Under the pieces are notes generated by a model. It was not told where the DNA came from. It made no database searches and was given only the letters and a program-made list of their open reading frames with translations. Below are positions 34,247 to 44,000 of a stretch of DNA of 64,000 nt, piece after piece; position 1 is the stretch's first letter; each line of letters begins with the position of its first letter. The DNA is from Metabacillus niabensis. Its GTDB lineage: Bacteria; Bacillota; Bacilli; Bacillales; Bacillaceae. The translations under genes and the position numbers were made by a program. The stretch is taken from positions 124,001-188,000 of the forward strand of contig NZ_JAIVLH010000003.1 in NCBI RefSeq assembly GCF_020524345.1. Reading direction: 5' to 3'.

Positions 34247-35761
34247 TTACTTATTCAGCTCTTCATAATCTTCCTGAAGATACTCAGCTTGAGGGTCCCA
34301 ATTTGGAAACTTATAGTCTTCCAGGCTGACATTTGCACCCTCTTCTTTCACCTTTTTTACCGCTTCTTCTAGATTTTGATTCAATTTCTCATTCGTTTCA
34401 TTAAGTAATTCTTCAACGTCTCCTGTCTCATTCATTAACATAACCATAACTTCACTAAATGATGGTTTCATTTTTGATTGTCCGATACCGCCTATTGCAT
34501 CAGAAACTGCATCTTGTTCAGTATTTCTTGCAAATGGATCAGGAATAGATTTTAGAGTTTCCTCATGAACTTGAACAAAATCATGAAAAACAGGATAAGG
34601 ATACGAACTAGTATCTTCATTTACTTCTGGCAGTGGAGTTAGCGATACTCCACTTTGAAGATATTTTTCATAGAATAATTTAGAAGTAAGTCCTTCTTCA
34701 ATAAATTTCGCAACCGCTTCAGGATGCTTCGTATCTTTTGAAATAACGTTTTCTCTCTCATGTAATGCAATATTATATCCATAAGAAGGAATACTGCCGT
34801 CTGGTGTAGGACTATGTGTAACACCAAAATTTGCTTCAGGCGTATTTTTCTTGATTTGCCACATTCCCCATCTTCCATCTAGTAGGAATGCAGCTTTCCC
34901 TTCACCAAATAACATTTGTGCTTCCGGCACTTTTAACATCATAGATGAAGGTAGAATATATCCATTTTTCTTTAAATCTAGTAAATAGCTTACACTATTC
35001 ACCCAATTTTCCCCATTCACTTCATATTGACCAGTTTTTAAATTAAAGCCATCATTAGTATGTTCAGGATTTATCCCCAAAGCAAAACCGGAAATTGCAT
35101 TTTCAACAAATACTGCAGGTCCTCCTCCAGCAAAAGTTAAGCCGAAGGTATCTCCTTTTCCTTGCTCTGTCACTTTTTTGGCCATCTCTTTGAGTTCATC
35201 CCATGTCTTTGGAGGTTTATTAGAGTCTAAGCCTGCTTTTTCTAACACATCCTTGTTATAATAAAGCATATAGCTCATAGAATCTCCTGATTCAGGCCAT
35301 GCATAAATTTTCCCGTCAAATTGGTTTACCCCTTCTACAAAAGTACCTTCATAGAATTTACTTGACCACTCATCAGAAACTAATTCAGAAATCGGTTGGA
35401 TCAACTCGTCTTCTACCAATGTGCCTACTTTTGCACCTAGAGGCATTTGAAATAAATCAGGTACGCCTTCAGAAGCTAGTGCTGCTTGCATAGACGGATT
35501 ATGTTCCTCCCATGGAGAATATTTTGCGTCTACGCGAATTTCTCCTTTATACTTTTCATTAAATTCTTTAACAGCTTGCATTCCAGGACTACTCTCACCA
35601 TTGAATGTATCTGATGCAGACCAGTATTTAATAACAACTTCTCCATTGCTGCTTTCAACGGTACCCGCTTCTTTTCCACCCGAGCAGGCTGCTAGAACTA
35701 GTAATAAAAGCAGCATTGCTAGTGATATTTTTGAGATTTGTTTAAGCTTTCTACTCCTCAT
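34247..35761 (-). CDS. Extracellular sugar-binding lipoprotein 2 (CUT1 type)
   Basis: 504 aa. Lipobox LLLLVLAACSGG with the lipid Cys at C26, then YWSASDTFNGESSPGMQAVKEFNEKYKG, YNKDVLEKAGLDSNKPPKTWDEL and GKAAFLLDGRWGMWQI, colinear with lipoprotein 1. The genes are probably a duplication, with sulfatase genes now between the copies. Differences cluster in the ligand-facing segments (FDGPSLSYM against ESGDSMSYM; AMGNIKDNN against GMWQIKKNT), so each may bind a different sulfation pattern. First gene of its operon, under copy (d). RBS GGGGGG. Confidence 0.92.
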   Translation of the reverse strand: MRSRKLKQISKISLAMLLLLLVLAACSGGKEAGTVESSNGEVVIKYWSASDTFNGESSPGMQAVKEFNEKYKGEIRVDAKYSPWEEHNPSMQAALASEGVPDLFQMPLGAKVGTLVEDELIQPISELVSDEWSSKFYEGTFVEGVNQFDGKIYAWPESGDSMSYMLYYNKDVLEKAGLDSNKPPKTWDELKEMAKKVTEQGKGDTFGLTFAGGGPAVFVENAISGFALGINPEHTNDGFNLKTGQYEVNGENWVNSVSYLLDLKKNGYILPSSMMLKVPEAQMLFGEGKAAFLLDGRWGMWQIKKNTPEANFGVTHSPTPDGSIPSYGYNIALHERENVISKDTKHPEAVAKFIEEGLTSKLFYEKYLQSGVSLTPLPEVNEDTSSYPYPVFHDFVQVHEETLKSIPDPFARNTEQDAVSDAIGGIGQSKMKPSFSEVMVMLMNETGDVEELLNETNEKLNQNLEEAVKKVKEEGANVSLEDYKFPNWDPQAEYLQEDYEELNK

Positions 35762-35795
35762 TTCTTCCCCCCGTTTATTATATTTGAATAATTAA

Positions 35796-35860
35796 ATTGT
35801 AATCGTTTACCCATTTTTCTGTTAGGGGAAGTTTTTTACATTATTTAGAATATTTTTTAC
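35796..35860 (-). promoter_or_regulatory. Shared regulatory module, copy (d), of binding-protein gene 2/sulfatase operon
   Basis: Distal GTAAAAAA 35853-35860, proximal GTAAAAAA 35832-35839 (21 bp), -10 TACAAT 35796-35801, cre-like GGTAAACGATTACA 35798-35811. Proximal element to -10 is 38 bp. Confidence 0.8.
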
Positions 35861-35907
35861 ATAAGGGAAAGTTGGTTAAAGATTACCGGTGTCTATTCAC
35901 TGCACAG

Positions 35908-37473
35908 TTAGCTATTATTCCACTTTTTCTCACTAAACATTTGTGCCCTGAATATTTTGTTAAATTCAATATTCACTGCATTTGGTTCCTCAGGAAACTC
36001 ACTCGGATGTTTTCTTTTTAACTCTTCTGCTTGACTTAGGCGTCCCGTTTCTATCAATCTATTCGTATATCCAGGTAAAAATCCTTTTGCGTGGCCTGGA
36101 CCTCCTTCTTTCATAACTGTCCATAATGGATCAACGTTATCTCCTGATCTAAGCATCATTTCATCATGCCACTCATTTAAATAATAAACTGCTTCCATAC
36201 AGATTGATTTATTCTCAGTAGCTACATTGTTTTGTTCATTTGGGTCTTCAGCTAAATTAAAGAGCATTTCCATCTTAAAAAGGTGGTATCCATCATGATA
36301 AGTTCTGATATACATCCAATCGCCGAATCGTACTCCACGCTGGGCAACATGGGCACATTGAGAGACAACAAGGTAGTCACGACCGCAATCTGCTCCTTCC
36401 TTAATAGATGGCGCAAAGCTTTGACCATCCCATTTAGGGGAAGGGGGAAGATTTAAGATATCTGCTAGAGTTACAGGAAGGTCAATGTGATAATGTAAAC
36501 CTTCATCAACTACCCCTTCCTTCATACCCGGCCAACGGATAATCATTGGGATATTACACGTTCTATCATCTGCGGTTGCGTGCTCACCATAAATTCCGAG
36601 TTGACCCATATTTTCCCCATGGTCAGCAGAGATAATAACAATTACCTCATCCATCACACCTTGTTCTTCCAATAACCCGAACAATCTGCCAATATGGTCA
36701 TCTATATATCGAATCCCACAATCGTAGCCATCAATCATTTTTCTCATTTCATCCATATCCTGAATTTGACCTGGATTTCGCGGGAACTTTTCATTTTCCG
36801 CATTATTATAGGTTTTCCCGTGATGATCAATATTTAATTCATTAACAGTATGAGGACCGACCCTTTCTTTATGTTTTTGAAGAACCTCTTCATTTAGCCA
36901 CTCCGGCAACGGCTCTTCTGCAAACGGATTACCAAAGTTCTCTGGAGCACGGTATGGAGTATGTGCATCCCAGTAGTTGATATATAAAAACCAATCATCC
37001 TTCATCGCATTTTGTTCCACCCAGTCTTTTACAACGGGCGACACATGTTCAGCTGATTCAAATCCATACATTCCTGTATTCCTTATGTCATTAAAACCTG
37101 CATAGAAATTAAAGGTTGAATGTCTTTGTGCAAACGGACTTATGAGAACTGTGTGCAAACCAGCAAATGACTGCAAGAAAGATGGCAAGGAATGTCCCAG
37201 AGATAAACTTCCCATCATCCCTCTAGGTTCACCCTCAGGCTTCATATCACCTGCTGTACCTCCGTGCCCTACTAAGCCATTTCTAATTCCAAATTGACCG
37301 GACATTAAAGCTGTACGTGAAGGAGCACACGGAGCATCAGACGTATAATAGTTCGTAAAACGGCAGCCTTCCTCTGCTATTTTATCAATATTCGGCGATG
37401 TGTTCCGATGATAACCATAACAACCTAAATGTTTAGGACTGACTGCATCTAAATCTAAAAATAATATTTTCAT
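35908..37473 (-). CDS. Type-I sulfatase, CAPSR signature (521 aa)
   Basis: 521 aa. KILFLDLDAVSPKHLGCYGY, SDAPCAPSRTALMSGQFG (C49), DWFLYINYWDAHTPYRAP and VIIISADHGENMGQLGIYGEHATAD. The D-x-D start and the ADHGENMG motif resemble a sulfatase group often seen in glycan loci. The C-terminal tail (ERGRLSQAEELKRKHPSEFP-like stretch) is extended. No signal peptide. It is the second gene after the 492-aa sulfatase (82-bp gap) under copy (e). RBS GAGGAGG. Exo- or endo-action is not readable. Confidence 0.9.
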   Translation of the reverse strand: MKILFLDLDAVSPKHLGCYGYHRNTSPNIDKIAEEGCRFTNYYTSDAPCAPSRTALMSGQFGIRNGLVGHGGTAGDMKPEGEPRGMMGSLSLGHSLPSFLQSFAGLHTVLISPFAQRHSTFNFYAGFNDIRNTGMYGFESAEHVSPVVKDWVEQNAMKDDWFLYINYWDAHTPYRAPENFGNPFAEEPLPEWLNEEVLQKHKERVGPHTVNELNIDHHGKTYNNAENEKFPRNPGQIQDMDEMRKMIDGYDCGIRYIDDHIGRLFGLLEEQGVMDEVIVIISADHGENMGQLGIYGEHATADDRTCNIPMIIRWPGMKEGVVDEGLHYHIDLPVTLADILNLPPSPKWDGQSFAPSIKEGADCGRDYLVVSQCAHVAQRGVRFGDWMYIRTYHDGYHLFKMEMLFNLAEDPNEQNNVATENKSICMEAVYYLNEWHDEMMLRSGDNVDPLWTVMKEGGPGHAKGFLPGYTNRLIETGRLSQAEELKRKHPSEFPEEPNAVNIEFNKIFRAQMFSEKKWNNS

Positions 37474-37555
37474 CTCAATTCCTCCTCTATCTGAATTTTA
37501 TTTATTTTAAATCCTTAGCTATGAAAATAGTAGCCATCACATTCCATGTTTTTAA

Positions 37556-39034
37556 CTAAAATCTCTTGTCCAGTTCATGTCTTACTACATCTGAAGTTTC
37601 TAAATAAAACCTTAACAATCTTTCCTTTAAGCTCATTAATTCTTCAGTTAAATTAGGATCATCAATACAATTATTGACCTCATTCGGATCGTTTCTAAGA
37701 TCATATAGCTCATCTTTCTCATAAAGCCGGCTAACATACTTAAACTCTTTTGTTCTGCACATTACAGCCTTTGTATGTTCAGGTCCTTCCTGTGTCTGCA
37801 AATCAAGTCTTGGCCAGTAAAGACCTGTTTTCGAACCATGACTCGTAGCATTTGCTTCCATACAATGTGTTTCACCGTGTAATCTCCCTCCCTCACAAAA
37901 AACAGCATCTCTGTGATGTTTATCTCGATCATGTAATAAAGGGATAAGGGACTTCCCAAAGTGGGTATGACTTGGTGTAATACCGACCATCTCTTCTATC
38001 GTAGCCGGAATATCAATTAGTTCTACTAAACTATCACATATCCCGGCATTCAATGGGTAAGAAGCTGGCGGTTTTATAATCAAAGGGACATTTGTTATTG
38101 GGTCCTCGAATGTATTTTGATTTTTTTCAACAATACTAAAATCTCCAGTGTAGTCGCCATGGTCGGAAAAGAAAAATACTGCCGTATCATCGTAAATCCC
38201 CGCTTCTTTTAATGCATCCATCACCATTCCAAATTGATGGTCCACTCGTGCACACATACCGTAATAAGTTGCCCTTAACTCTATCCATTCTTCTTCCGTC
38301 CAGGACTGCATGTTTTGTCTTTCATGAATACCCTTTAACATGCTCGGCTTTCCTTCCCAATGACCAGGATGTTTCACTCGTTCCGGAATTTTTTCACGGT
38401 CGATCATACTGTACCAAGGCTCTTCCACTCCATAAGGAGGATGTGGATACATTAATGGAAGATAGATACATAGCGGCTGATCTTCAGGTGCATTTTTAAT
38501 TTTATCGATTGCTCCATATACATAAGCCCAATCTTTATCATAGAATATCTCGTCTCCTGGAAATGGCTCTATTTTTCCTGCATAAAATGAATAATAGTTC
38601 CTTCCATCAGGCTCCCCGCGCCAAGTATTATTAAAATGTAGATTTGATTCTTTTCGGGGCATATTTTCCGGTTCATATTTTTCATCACAATATTCATCAA
38701 AATTTGCATCACTAGGGATCAGATCATTTTTTCCTCCCCACCACACATAATAGTCATTTTGTTTTAACGTTCTTAATAAAACAGGTTCATCCGGCTGCAT
38801 CATGTGATAGATTGTGCGGTGTCCTCTTACATGTGGATACCAGCCGCTCATAAATGAACAACGGCTTGGTGTACAGACCGGATTTTGACAAAATGCTGAT
38901 GAAAACGAAACCCCGTCTTCCTCTACCATTTTGTCAAGGTTAGGTGTTATGGCTGCAGGGTTATTTAAATGCCCCATGACATCTCCTCTCCATTGATCTG
39001 GATTAAAAATAATAATATGTGGTTTCTTTGCCAT
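37556..39034 (-). CDS. Type-I sulfatase, CTPSR signature (492 aa)
   Basis: About 492 aa. PHIIIFNPDQWRGDVMGHL (metal region with N-P-D-Q), NPVCTPSRCSFMSGWYPHVRG (C54), WGGKNDL, LMYPHPPY, AVFFFSDHGDYTGDFSIVEKNQNTFED. A second Cys directly follows the signature Arg (PSRC), which is unusual but does not alter the core motif. No signal peptide. The ATG at 39034 has GGAGG seven bases upstream; an ATG five codons earlier precedes the RBS. First gene of the two-sulfatase operon under copy (e). Confidence 0.9.
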   Translation of the reverse strand: MAKKPHIIIFNPDQWRGDVMGHLNNPAAITPNLDKMVEEDGVSFSSAFCQNPVCTPSRCSFMSGWYPHVRGHRTIYHMMQPDEPVLLRTLKQNDYYVWWGGKNDLIPSDANFDEYCDEKYEPENMPRKESNLHFNNTWRGEPDGRNYYSFYAGKIEPFPGDEIFYDKDWAYVYGAIDKIKNAPEDQPLCIYLPLMYPHPPYGVEEPWYSMIDREKIPERVKHPGHWEGKPSMLKGIHERQNMQSWTEEEWIELRATYYGMCARVDHQFGMVMDALKEAGIYDDTAVFFFSDHGDYTGDFSIVEKNQNTFEDPITNVPLIIKPPASYPLNAGICDSLVELIDIPATIEEMVGITPSHTHFGKSLIPLLHDRDKHHRDAVFCEGGRLHGETHCMEANATSHGSKTGLYWPRLDLQTQEGPEHTKAVMCRTKEFKYVSRLYEKDELYDLRNDPNEVNNCIDDPNLTEELMSLKERLLRFYLETSDVVRHELDKRF

Positions 39035-39064
39035 AATTAGTACCTCCATCTTTTCATTTATGTG

Positions 39065-39129
39065 ATTGTAATCGCTATCAAAAATCTCTTAAACATTCAG
39101 TTCTTTACATGAACGGTGGTATTTTTGAC
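39065..39129 (-). promoter_or_regulatory. Shared regulatory module, copy (e), of the two-sulfatase operon
   Basis: Distal GTCAAAAA 39122-39129, proximal GTAAAGAA 39101-39108 (21 bp), -10 TACAAT 39065-39070, cre-like TGATAGCGATTACA 39067-39080. It is the most diverged copy, yet it keeps the 38-bp spacing and an identical cre/-10 block to copy (b). Confidence 0.7.
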
Positions 39130-39229
39130 TACTTTTATTTAGATTGAAGCGATATACTTACAATTTCACTAAGCAAATCATGTTTTGCACTGCTGGTACC
39201 CTCAGCCATTATTCAGCCAAACAATTTGT

Positions 39230-39841
39230 TCACTCCTTTTGAACTACTTTTACAAATGCATTCTTAGCTGACCACATCATTAACAATGCTAAACTACTGC
39301 CTCCTAAAAAAAGGATTAAGCTAGGGATAAAACTTCCGATTATATAAAGAAGGATTATTCCTATAGCCATACCTATAGTTGATTTTGGGTTAAGAACCAT
39401 AATAAGAAAGGAATTTTTAATCACTTGTAATAGATTAATTTCATAATGAACAAAGACAGGAAAAATATATAAAAGCATTATACTAAAACAGATCGTAATG
39501 GCTAAAATAGGAACATAAAAAATTTCAGATGCTGTTATTGAGAAAACAAATTTCATATTTACATATAAAGTAACACCAAACAATAGTAGGATTAGACCTA
39601 ACAAGTTTCCTTTAATAAAATCAGATTTATAATATTTCCAAAATAGCTTAAATACCGGTAGATCTACTTCTCCGCCTATCCACCTTCGGATCACGGCAAA
39701 CATCGCTATTGTTGCCGGAAAAAAACCAAATACAATTAAACCCGTTAAACTGGCTACAATCCATAACGCGTTAAGATACGCTAATCTAACAAACACTTCA
39801 GAAATTTTATAAAAGGCTGCTGAAATCCCACTTACATGCAT
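39230..39841 (-). CDS. DUF624 (YesL-like) membrane protein
   Basis: 203 aa with about five hydrophobic helices (LNALWIVASLTGLIVFGFFPATIAMFAVIRRW at the start, then three long membrane segments). DUF624 proteins such as YesL accompany YesM/YesN and oligosaccharide ABC transporter genes in Bacillus, and their role is unknown. The RWIGGEVDLPVFKLFWKYYKSDFIKGN loop is typical of the family. RBS GGGAAGTG. Expressed from copy (f), with a leader of about 170 bases. It may assist the transporter or signalling. Confidence 0.88.
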   Translation of the reverse strand: MHVSGISAAFYKISEVFVRLAYLNALWIVASLTGLIVFGFFPATIAMFAVIRRWIGGEVDLPVFKLFWKYYKSDFIKGNLLGLILLLFGVTLYVNMKFVFSITASEIFYVPILAITICFSIMLLYIFPVFVHYEINLLQVIKNSFLIMVLNPKSTIGMAIGIILLYIIGSFIPSLILFLGGSSLALLMMWSAKNAFVKVVQKE

Positions 39842-40014
39842 TTAATCACTTCCCTGTATAATGTAGAGTTCATAAATGGGTAAAATTGCTTCTATCTCCC
39901 TATTACGACGAAATATGTTCAATCTTCTTCTGCCCACATAATTTACAGTTAACCTTTCTTACTGAAAGTCGGATTTTTAGGTTTCTCCTTTCCTTTATTA
40001 AACTATCTTCTATA

Positions 40015-40079
40015 ATCGTAACCGCTTACCACCAGTTAGTTTAGGGTGATTTTTTTACATTATTGGTTCTTTTTTTTAC
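40015..40079 (-). promoter_or_regulatory. Shared regulatory module, copy (f), of the DUF624 gene
   Basis: Distal GTAAAAAA 40072-40079, proximal GTAAAAAA 40051-40058 (21 bp), -10 TACGAT 40015-40020, cre-like GGTAAGCGGTTACG 40017-40030. Proximal element to -10 is 38 bp. The distal element lies inside the terminal codons of the IS3 remnant. Confidence 0.78.
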
Positions 40080-40408
40080 ATTTATCACATTTCAATGTCC
40101 CAAAAAAAGACCCCATTGGTCCAATATCAATACACCGACCAACCCGTGACATGCTTTGCGTCATCTTTGCCGCATCTATCTTGCGTTTAAAGCCTTTAGA
40201 GGTGTATTGGAATCCACGGTAACTATGGATAAGAGGTTGTTCTCCATTCAATAGTACTGTTGCTTTATCAAGTGTCTTGAATACAAGTTGATTATTATTA
40301 GAGTGTCCTAATGGATCCATCATAAATTTCACGAATCGCACTTAAATAAGCTTTTTTTGATTGACCATACTTAAATTCCGTAACGTCCGTTACCCATTTT
40401 CCCCTTCC
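40060..40408 (-). pseudogene. Remnant of an IS3-family (IS150-like) transposase OrfB
   Basis: Two frames together match the catalytic region of IS3-family OrfB. KWVTDVTEFKYGQSKKAYLS (about 40408-40340) continues in another frame as GHSNNNQLVFKTLDKATVLL, then HSYRGFQYTSKGFKRKIDAA and MTQSMSRVGRCIDIGPMGSF. The junction near 40310 is a frameshift with loss of about six codons. Two DDE residues are mutated: the Asp of the usual HSDRGFQ is Tyr, and the Glu of the usual GPMESFFG is Gly. Both ends are missing. The copy is dead. Confidence 0.85.
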
Positions 40409-40744
40409 TGAATAATGGCCTATAATTTGTTATTTACTTTACTAATAAAATTTTAATATTTTATAGGAGTTTTTTTCTACCTCTTAACCAATTACTTGTT
40501 AATTCTTTATTTATATTTCAGAGAAAAAGAACTTAGATTAAAAAATAGTTATGGAAGTGTTTTTGACAAGTGGTTGAAGTTTGGTACTGTAAAAGATATG
40601 AAGCAGGAAGAAGTTGAATAGCAAATTTGCATTTTTATATTTAAGTTGAGTATACTAAGTAGCTAATAATTCTATACATTAAAACGGTAACCTTGAAATC
40701 CATGAGGTCGGGTAGTTGGATGATATGGTGAGAAGTAAGTGTTG

Positions 40745-40784
40745 GAGGTTAAAGATCACATGTTGATTATTAACCTCTTTTTTT
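40745..40784 (+). terminator. Orphan terminator
   Basis: GAGGTTAA (40745-40752) pairs with TTAACCTC (40770-40777), followed by a run of seven T on the plus strand. No intact gene ends here. Confidence 0.75.
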
Positions 40785-40987
40785 GTTCTCTTACTATCTG
40801 CACCCAGGAGGCGAATATAGGGATTGATAAGTAAAGTGATATATATGCCTGAAATAACGCTGTTATAAACCTATCTTGAAATTTCAGGGTATACCAAACG
40901 GTAAGTACAGTAAAAATGCTTATAATTATAACACAGCACCTGGTAACGGTCCTCAGGACAACACCTTTTTAGTAAAAAACAAAAAAT

Positions 40988-41031
40988 AAAACTAGCCTCT
41001 TGTCCTGAGACTAAGAAGCTAGTTTTTATTC
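40988..41031. terminator. Terminator after the GH43 gene
   Basis: AAAACTAGC (near 40988) pairs with GCTAGTTTTT (near 41020), and a T run follows in both directions. It ends the leftward transporter-GH43 operon. Confidence 0.8.
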
Positions 41032-41036
41032 GTTTA

Positions 41037-44000
41037 TTAACCTTTCAATTTCTTTAATAGAACAATCAATATCTTTGAGTTTTCTTCAGAAATTGATTTT
41101 CCAGTTTGAGCTTTTAATTGATTTTCATAAGCGTTTAGTTGACCATTCATTGCCTGTTGATTGCCTTTTGCTGCTGATGCTTTCGCAGCTTGAAGCTTTT
41201 TCACTAGGGCGTCAGCTATTCCTTCTTTCGTTACCATCGTCTCTGTTAAGCGACCGAAACTATCAAAATCAACAGTGACTGTAAATTCGATTTCTGCTAT
41301 TGCAGTATTACCTGCTTTGTCTGTCGCTGTAGCCGTAAATTTATTGATTCCTAGCTCAAATTCATAAGCTGGTCCTTCAATATTTTCACATTCTTTTGAA
41401 GCGATACCAGACAAATCATCGGTGATGTTACAAGTAATCTTAATATTTGAATCAACGGTATATGTTTCTTGATAGCCATTAAATTCGATTACTGGTGGTG
41501 TTGTATCCTTTGGCTTCTCGACAGTTACTTCACTCACCGCCATTAATCCACCGTCAACTGTTGTTACAGTGATTTTTGCTTTTCCTTCTTTTAAGGCCGT
41601 AACTTTTCCATTTTCGTCAACGGTTGCAACTTCTTCATTATTACTAGACCATACAACCGCTTTATTGACAGCATCATTAGGTGTAACTGTTGCTTGCAGT
41701 GTTCCTGTTTTACCTTCTGACAACGTGACTGCTTCCTGATCAAGTGTTACACTTGTTGGATGTTGTTCAGCGCTTGGAACTTTAACAGCCGGAACTGTTT
41801 TTAGTAAGGCTTCATGTTCCGCTTTGGTTACTGGAAGTACTGTTCCATGACGTGGTCGTGCTGGTAAATCGTAGTTTTCAGATACTTTCCATTCGCCTGA
41901 CTGCAGATCCGTTGTTTCAAAAGGAACATATCCTCTACCGCCGAACTCATCAATGAACATATACCATTTTTCTTCTGCATTTGATTTAAAGATCGTTGGA
42001 CCTTCACCTTGACCAATTGAGCCTTTTCCAATTCCCTCTTTAATAAGCGCGAAGTTAGGGTCAAGGACTGAGTTTCCTACCTCCTGGAAGATAAACTTAC
42101 CGTTTGGTGAGGAAGATGTATTGCTTCTTTCATCTTTTGATAAACGGTAAATTTTATCATCATGTTCAATCATTGTTGTATCAATAACTGAATAACCAAG
42201 ATCAATATAGACTTCAGGTTCAGTGAATGTGTAGAAATCTCTTGTTTTACTGTACATCATTTTATTATAAGTTGAGCCACTATGATCGGCATTGTCATAG
42301 AGTTTTGATGCCCAGAAAACGACGTACTCTCCTGTTGTATCATCGTAGAAGATTTCAGGTGCCCATGTATTTCCTGCCTCTGGTGGAGCTACTTCTACCA
42401 TTCTTTGCTCAGACCAATTAATCAAATCTGTGGATTCCCACACCATAATCGATCGACTGCCTGATCTTTGGGCTCTGTCCCAATTCCAATCTCCATTAAC
42501 TTTTAGATCTGTTGCAATTAAATAGAATTTATCACCTTCAGGAGAACGAATGATAAACGGATCTCTAAGTCCTTTTTCTCCTAATTTAGATGTGATGGCT
42601 GGTGCTCCATTGTTTAACTCATTCCATTTAAGTGGGTTATTGCCTTCACTTAAAGCGAAATAAATTTGTTCACCATTTGTATAGCCTTCGCCTGTAAAGT
42701 AGCTGAAGACGTAACCTTCATAAGCTTGTTTTTGCGGCATTTCTTTCACATTTGCTAAAAATGCCTTTGTAATGGTTTCCTTATTTAACGTGATTGTTGC
42801 CGTTAATTTCACATGTTTATTTCCTTCTCCATGTGCCGGGCGTTTTACTTCACCAGTTGCTGTAATCATCTTTGAATCACTAGATTTCCAAGTAATCTTT
42901 GATCCATTCTCACCAGATGTCGGTAATGTAAGATTACCGCGAACATCATGAATGTTATGAACCTTCAATGCTTCTGCGTCTGCTCGTACTGCGACTGAAT
43001 CGTGTGGTTTCTTTACTACAGTAACAGTAAACTCTTTTGTTGCTTCATTTGTCCCATCAGTAATCTTCGCTACAATCTTAACTGTTTTGTCTCCATCTTC
43101 ATATGAAGGTCTTGAAACTTTTCCTTCATTTGTAATGATCTCTTGATTTTTTGATTCCCAAGTGATTGAAGTCCCATTTGCTCCTGTCTTAGGGAATACT
43201 AAATTTGACGTGATTTTATCTTTGTTTTCATTTTTATTGATAATTGTTGAGTAATCTAGTTGTTTGATCGCATTTTGAAGAAGTAAACCTTCCATTTCAG
43301 CAACTTTTTCATCTGCTTTTTCTTTTAGTTCACTAATTTCTGCAGCTGTTAAGGCTCCATTATAGATTTCGAAGTCTGCAATCATTCCTCCAAAATATGG
43401 ATCAGACGAATAGAATGAGCGACCAATAAATCCACTTCTTTCATTCGGATTATTGATCTGTGCTAATGTGTATCCATTTGTTGAATCTGATGCAACTTCA
43501 ACACCGTCAACATACAATTTTAACGTCTTATCTTTGCCTGACATAACAGCTGTAACCAGTTTCCATTCATGTGACGTTAATGAACCAGTTGTGGCATTTG
43601 CTGCAGCTTCATTCGTCCAGCTTGCTGTTGCAATCCCGACTCGAGCAGAACGATCGCCTGAATTTCGTTTTGGTGTTGCAAATAGATATTTATTGTTATC
43701 CTGACCTAAAGCAAATATCCATTCAGCCTCGTTCTTCCCCTCCCAATTCACTAATGATGAAACGGTTACACTTTCTAATCCATTTAACACACCTTGAGGC
43801 ATTTCAATATAAGAGCTTGTAGAGCCGCCTTTAAAATTGATCACCCCAGCTTCTTCTCCTTTAATAACTTCAGCGTTTTGAGGATTGACAAGCTTACCAT
43901 CATAAGTACCTGTTTGATCTACTACTTTCGTGTCTTCCACTTTACTCATATCGTAGTCAAGAATTAACTTTGTTTCTTCTGGTTCCTTTTCAGGTGGTGT

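Larger units (their letters stand above)
40409..41036. other. Intergenic stretch with gene scraps
   Basis: No complete gene. A plus-strand frame at about 40456-40621 reads like a membrane-protein end (FIGVFFYLLTNYLLILYLYF, then a charged tail to a TAG) and has no start. A second plus-strand frame at about 40858-40989 ends PNGKYSKNAYNYNTAPGNGP, QDNTFLVKNKK and stop, also without start. Both look like C-terminal scraps of lost genes. A rho-independent terminator (40745-40784) and the 40988 hairpin bracket them. Confidence 0.4.

Noticed and set aside
24572-40079. Tandem GTAAAAAA elements as random A-rich DNA
   Set aside because: The distance to the -10 is 38 bp in all six cases and the repeat period 21 bp in five of six, which chance A-tracts would not give.
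40060-40341. Complete small gene of 93 codons
   Set aside because: Its sequence is IS3-family OrfB that continues in another frame upstream, with catalytic residues mutated; it is a remnant, not a gene.
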